The position numbers and the translations under genes are program-made. From Rhodoferax sp. (GTDB taxonomy: Bacteria; Pseudomonadota; Gammaproteobacteria; Burkholderiales; Burkholderiaceae_C), in assembly GCA_026224975.1 (NCBI GenBank), contig JAMFRW010000247.1, forward strand, positions 1-56,420: DNA of 56,420 nt, in the 5' to 3' direction. Positions 54,639 through 56,420 of the stretch are shown piece after piece (the first letter of the stretch is position 1; each line of letters opens with the position of its first letter). The notes beneath the pieces were generated by a model. The model was not told the DNA's origin. It ran no database searches and worked only from the letters and a program-made list of their open reading frames with translations.

Positions 54639-55265
54639 ATGCCCACCATCGCTACCGTCGCCACACCAAAGCTCGACACCCACACCCTGTTCGAAGACGC
54701 CCAAGCCATCTTCACGGGAGCGTTGTTCGTCTCCCTGGCGCTGGTGCTGTTCGGCCAGGTCGGGCTGATGACGGGTGGGACGGCGGGCGCTGCGTTCCTG
54801 CTGCACTACGCGACCGGCATCAGCCTGGGCAAGCTGTTCTTCGCGATCAACATTCCGTTCTATCTGTTCGCCTGGCGGCGCATGGGGCGGGAGTTCACGT
54901 TCAAGACCTTCGTCGCGATCAGCCTTTTGTCGGCGATGACGGAATGGTCGCCGCGGCTGTTTGCGATTGACCGCTTGCACCCGGCTTATGCGGCGGTGCT
55001 GGGCGGGCTGCTGCTGGGTTCGGGGTGCCTCTTCCTGGCGCGGCACCGGGCGAGCCTGGGCGGCGCCACCATTGTGTCGCTCTACCTTCAGCGCACCAAG
55101 GGCTGGCGCGCGGGCAAGATCCAGATGGTGATCGATTGCAGCATCGTGCTGCTGGCGCTGTGGGTGGTTCCAGCGGCCGAGGTGGCCTACTCGGTGCTGG
55201 GCGCGGTCGTGATGAATCTCTTCATCGCGGTCAACCACAAGCCGGGGCGTTACGCTGTGCTCTGA
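54639..55265 (+). CDS. YitT-family membrane protein
   Basis: This 208-residue inner-membrane protein has about five or six hydrophobic segments. YitT/DUF161 features are ALVLFGQVGLMTGGTAGAAF (the GG-TAG motif near TM1), the ATGISLGKLFFAINIPFYLF segment (as GISLGKLFFAINIP), RHRASLGGATIVSLYLQRTKG (as SLGGATIVSLYLQR) and the basic loop RTKGWRAGKIQM. I took the ATG at 54639; upstream codons lack coding character. Function of the family is unclear, probably transport. Confidence 0.82.
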   Translation: MPTIATVATPKLDTHTLFEDAQAIFTGALFVSLALVLFGQVGLMTGGTAGAAFLLHYATGISLGKLFFAINIPFYLFAWRRMGREFTFKTFVAISLLSAMTEWSPRLFAIDRLHPAYAAVLGGLLLGSGCLFLARHRASLGGATIVSLYLQRTKGWRAGKIQMVIDCSIVLLALWVVPAAEVAYSVLGAVVMNLFIAVNHKPGRYAVL

Positions 55266-55330
55266 ATCTGCCGATACAAGCGATAACAACCTCGTCATCC
55301 AACAACGTTCATGCCACCCGGGAGCCATCG

Positions 55331-55510
55331 ATGCAGACACTGGACGAAATGTTGAGCCGCCACCTCCTGAGCTCCGACCAGCACGGCCAGATCCGCGCGT
55401 GGATCGCCGCGGCGCGCACGCCGAACGCGATCATGGACATGCCGACCGATCTTTGGCGCGCGCTCGAGCTGGCCAGCGTGCTGATGGACTTCGACGCCGA
55501 CATCACCTGA
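55331..55510 (+). CDS. Small conserved-looking protein of unknown function
   Basis: The 59-residue soluble, acidic protein (MQTLDEMLSRHLLSSDQHGQ start, DLWRALELASVLMDFDADIT end) is predicted mostly helical, with no signal peptide. An in-frame ATG follows GGGAGCC by a few bases. The frame is open upstream but runs back into the YitT gene in another frame. No family is recognised. It lies between the membrane-protein and PPK2 genes on the same strand. Confidence 0.6.
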   Translation: MQTLDEMLSRHLLSSDQHGQIRAWIAAARTPNAIMDMPTDLWRALELASVLMDFDADIT

Positions 55511-55622
55511 GCGTCCGGTCGCCGCAGGGCCGTTCGGCGTCGGCCTGTCACGAACCTGCCACATTCGAAAGCTAGCCTCGTCTCGCCGGGTCGCATGCCC
55601 GCGACGGCCCGAGGAGACCGCC

Positions 55623-56420
55623 TTGCTTTCGAACGACCAACAACTCATCCGCCGCATCCATGCGGACCTGGCCGACAGCTACGACGAGGAGCTGGAACTC
55701 GAGCTCGACGACCGCACGGTCGACGACATCGCCGGTGGCTCGCCAGAGCTGGACGATGACTACAAGGAAAGCCGCCGCCGTTACTTCCGCGAGCTGTTCC
55801 GCCTGCAGGGCGAACTCGTCAAGCTGCAGGACTGGGTGGTGGCGCAGCGGCACAAGGTCGTCATCCTGTTCGAGGGGCGTGATGCGGCCGGCAAGGGTGG
55901 TGTGATCAAGCGGATCACGCAGCGGCTCAACCCGCGGGTGGCCCGCGTGGCCGCCCTGCCCGCGCCAAACGACCGCGAGCGCACGCAGTGGTACTTCCAG
56001 CGCTATGTGGCGCATCTGCCGGCGGCCGGCGAGATGGTGCTGTTCGACCGCAGTTGGTACAACCGCGCCGGCGTCGAGCGGGTGATGGGCTTTTGCGACG
56101 ACGCGCAGTACGAGGAGTTCTTTCGCACCGTGCCCGAGTTCGAGAAGATGCTGGTGCGATCGGGCATCCAGGTCATCAAGTACTGGTTTTCGATCTCGGA
56201 CGAAGAGCAGCACCTGCGCTTCCTCGGCCGCATCCACGATCCGCTCAAGCAGTGGAAGCTGAGCCCGATGGACCTCGAATCGCGCCGCCGTTGGGAGGAG
56301 GACACCAAGGCCAAGGAGATCATGCTGGAGCGCACCCACATCCCCGAGGCGCCCTGGTGGGTGGTGCAGGCGGTCGACAAGAAAAAGGCGCGGCTCAACT
56401 GCATTCACCACCTGTTGAGC
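55623..56420 (+). CDS. ppk2: Polyphosphate kinase 2 (N-terminal part)
   Basis: The 266 codons present run off the right edge. The product shows the PPK2 P-loop kinase domain: Walker A ILFEGRDAAGKGG (about 81-93), the RVAALPAPNDRERTQWYFQRY region typical of the family, Walker B EMVLFDRSWYNRAGVERVMG, the lid loop IKYWFSISDEEQHLRF and PEAPWWVVQAVDKK. It transfers phosphate between polyphosphate and nucleotides. No ATG fits; a TTG at 55623 has GAGGAG 6 nt upstream and matches the expected N-terminus. The acidic N-terminal extension (DEELELELDD) is usual for one PPK2 subclass. Confidence 0.9.
   Translation, partial: MLSNDQQLIRRIHADLADSYDEELELELDDRTVDDIAGGSPELDDDYKESRRRYFRELFRLQGELVKLQDWVVAQRHKVVILFEGRDAAGKGGVIKRITQRLNPRVARVAALPAPNDRERTQWYFQRYVAHLPAAGEMVLFDRSWYNRAGVERVMGFCDDAQYEEFFRTVPEFEKMLVRSGIQVIKYWFSISDEEQHLRFLGRIHDPLKQWKLSPMDLESRRRWEEDTKAKEIMLERTHIPEAPWWVVQAVDKKKARLNCIHHLLS

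Overview
The window is high-GC, densely coded DNA that looks like a betaproteobacterial (Burkholderiales, Comamonadaceae-like) chromosome specialised in aromatic catabolism. I infer this from the NagR/NagG-type salicylate genes, the Liv-type transporters with Tat-exported binding proteins, the abundance of LysR regulators and the MlaA/MipA genes. I see no rRNA, tRNA, insertion sequence, phage gene or CRISPR array.

Layout. 1-2.7 kb: start of a sugar ABC binding protein, its LacI regulator, and a Tat lipoprotein nitroreductase-like protein. 2.9-17.2 kb: a YciI protein and a LysR regulator, then about 12.8 kb of co-directional genes. These encode two-subunit hydroquinone dioxygenase, 4-hydroxymuconic semialdehyde dehydrogenase, maleylacetate reductase, a five-gene Liv-type ABC transporter (livM carries a 1-nt frameshift), a membrane-anchored formylglycine-generating enzyme, a lipoprotein arylsulfatase and hydroxyquinol 1,2-dioxygenase. 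I read this as one pathway: desulfation of aryl sulfates outside the cytoplasm, uptake of the phenol, and hydroquinone/hydroxyquinol cleavage to 3-oxoadipate. 17.2-22.5 kb: a DUF1275 protein, a YtcJ-like amidohydrolase with an isochorismatase-family hydrolase facing a LysR gene, and an enoyl-CoA hydratase. 22.7-27.0 kb: a large Lhr-type helicase. 27.0-27.7 kb: two small exported proteins of unknown function.

28.0-34.0 kb: an AcoR-type sigma-54 activator faces a unit of flavin reductase, luciferase-like monooxygenase, PQQ beta-propeller protein and cytochrome c. The gap holds a good -24/-12 promoter and four alternating TGTCGCA half-sites. 34.2-38.5 kb: MlaA lipoprotein, a wrecked MipA/OmpV gene, a TetR regulator and a two-component system. 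38.8-42.2 kb: a fragment of a salicylaldehyde-type dehydrogenase, a Tat-exported GMC oxidoreductase, and a GAF-Fis regulator without an AAA+ domain.

42.3-50.7 kb: a complete salicylate-to-gentisate operon on the minus strand: salicylate 5-hydroxylase large and small subunits, Rieske ferredoxin, reductase, MFS transporter, fumarylpyruvate hydrolase, gentisate dioxygenase, maleylpyruvate isomerase. A NagR-like LysR gene diverges from it. 50.7-54.4 kb: a quinone-oxidoreductase pseudogene with two internal deletions, a second PQQ propeller protein, and a tautomerase/LysR divergent pair with a duplicated 162-bp control region. 54.6-56.4 kb: a YitT-like membrane protein, a small unknown protein, and the start of a PPK2 polyphosphate kinase.

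A recurring theme in the right half is gene decay by internal deletion (MipA, aldehyde dehydrogenase, quinone oxidoreductase, tautomerase copy), which suggests recent remodelling of an accessory catabolic region.
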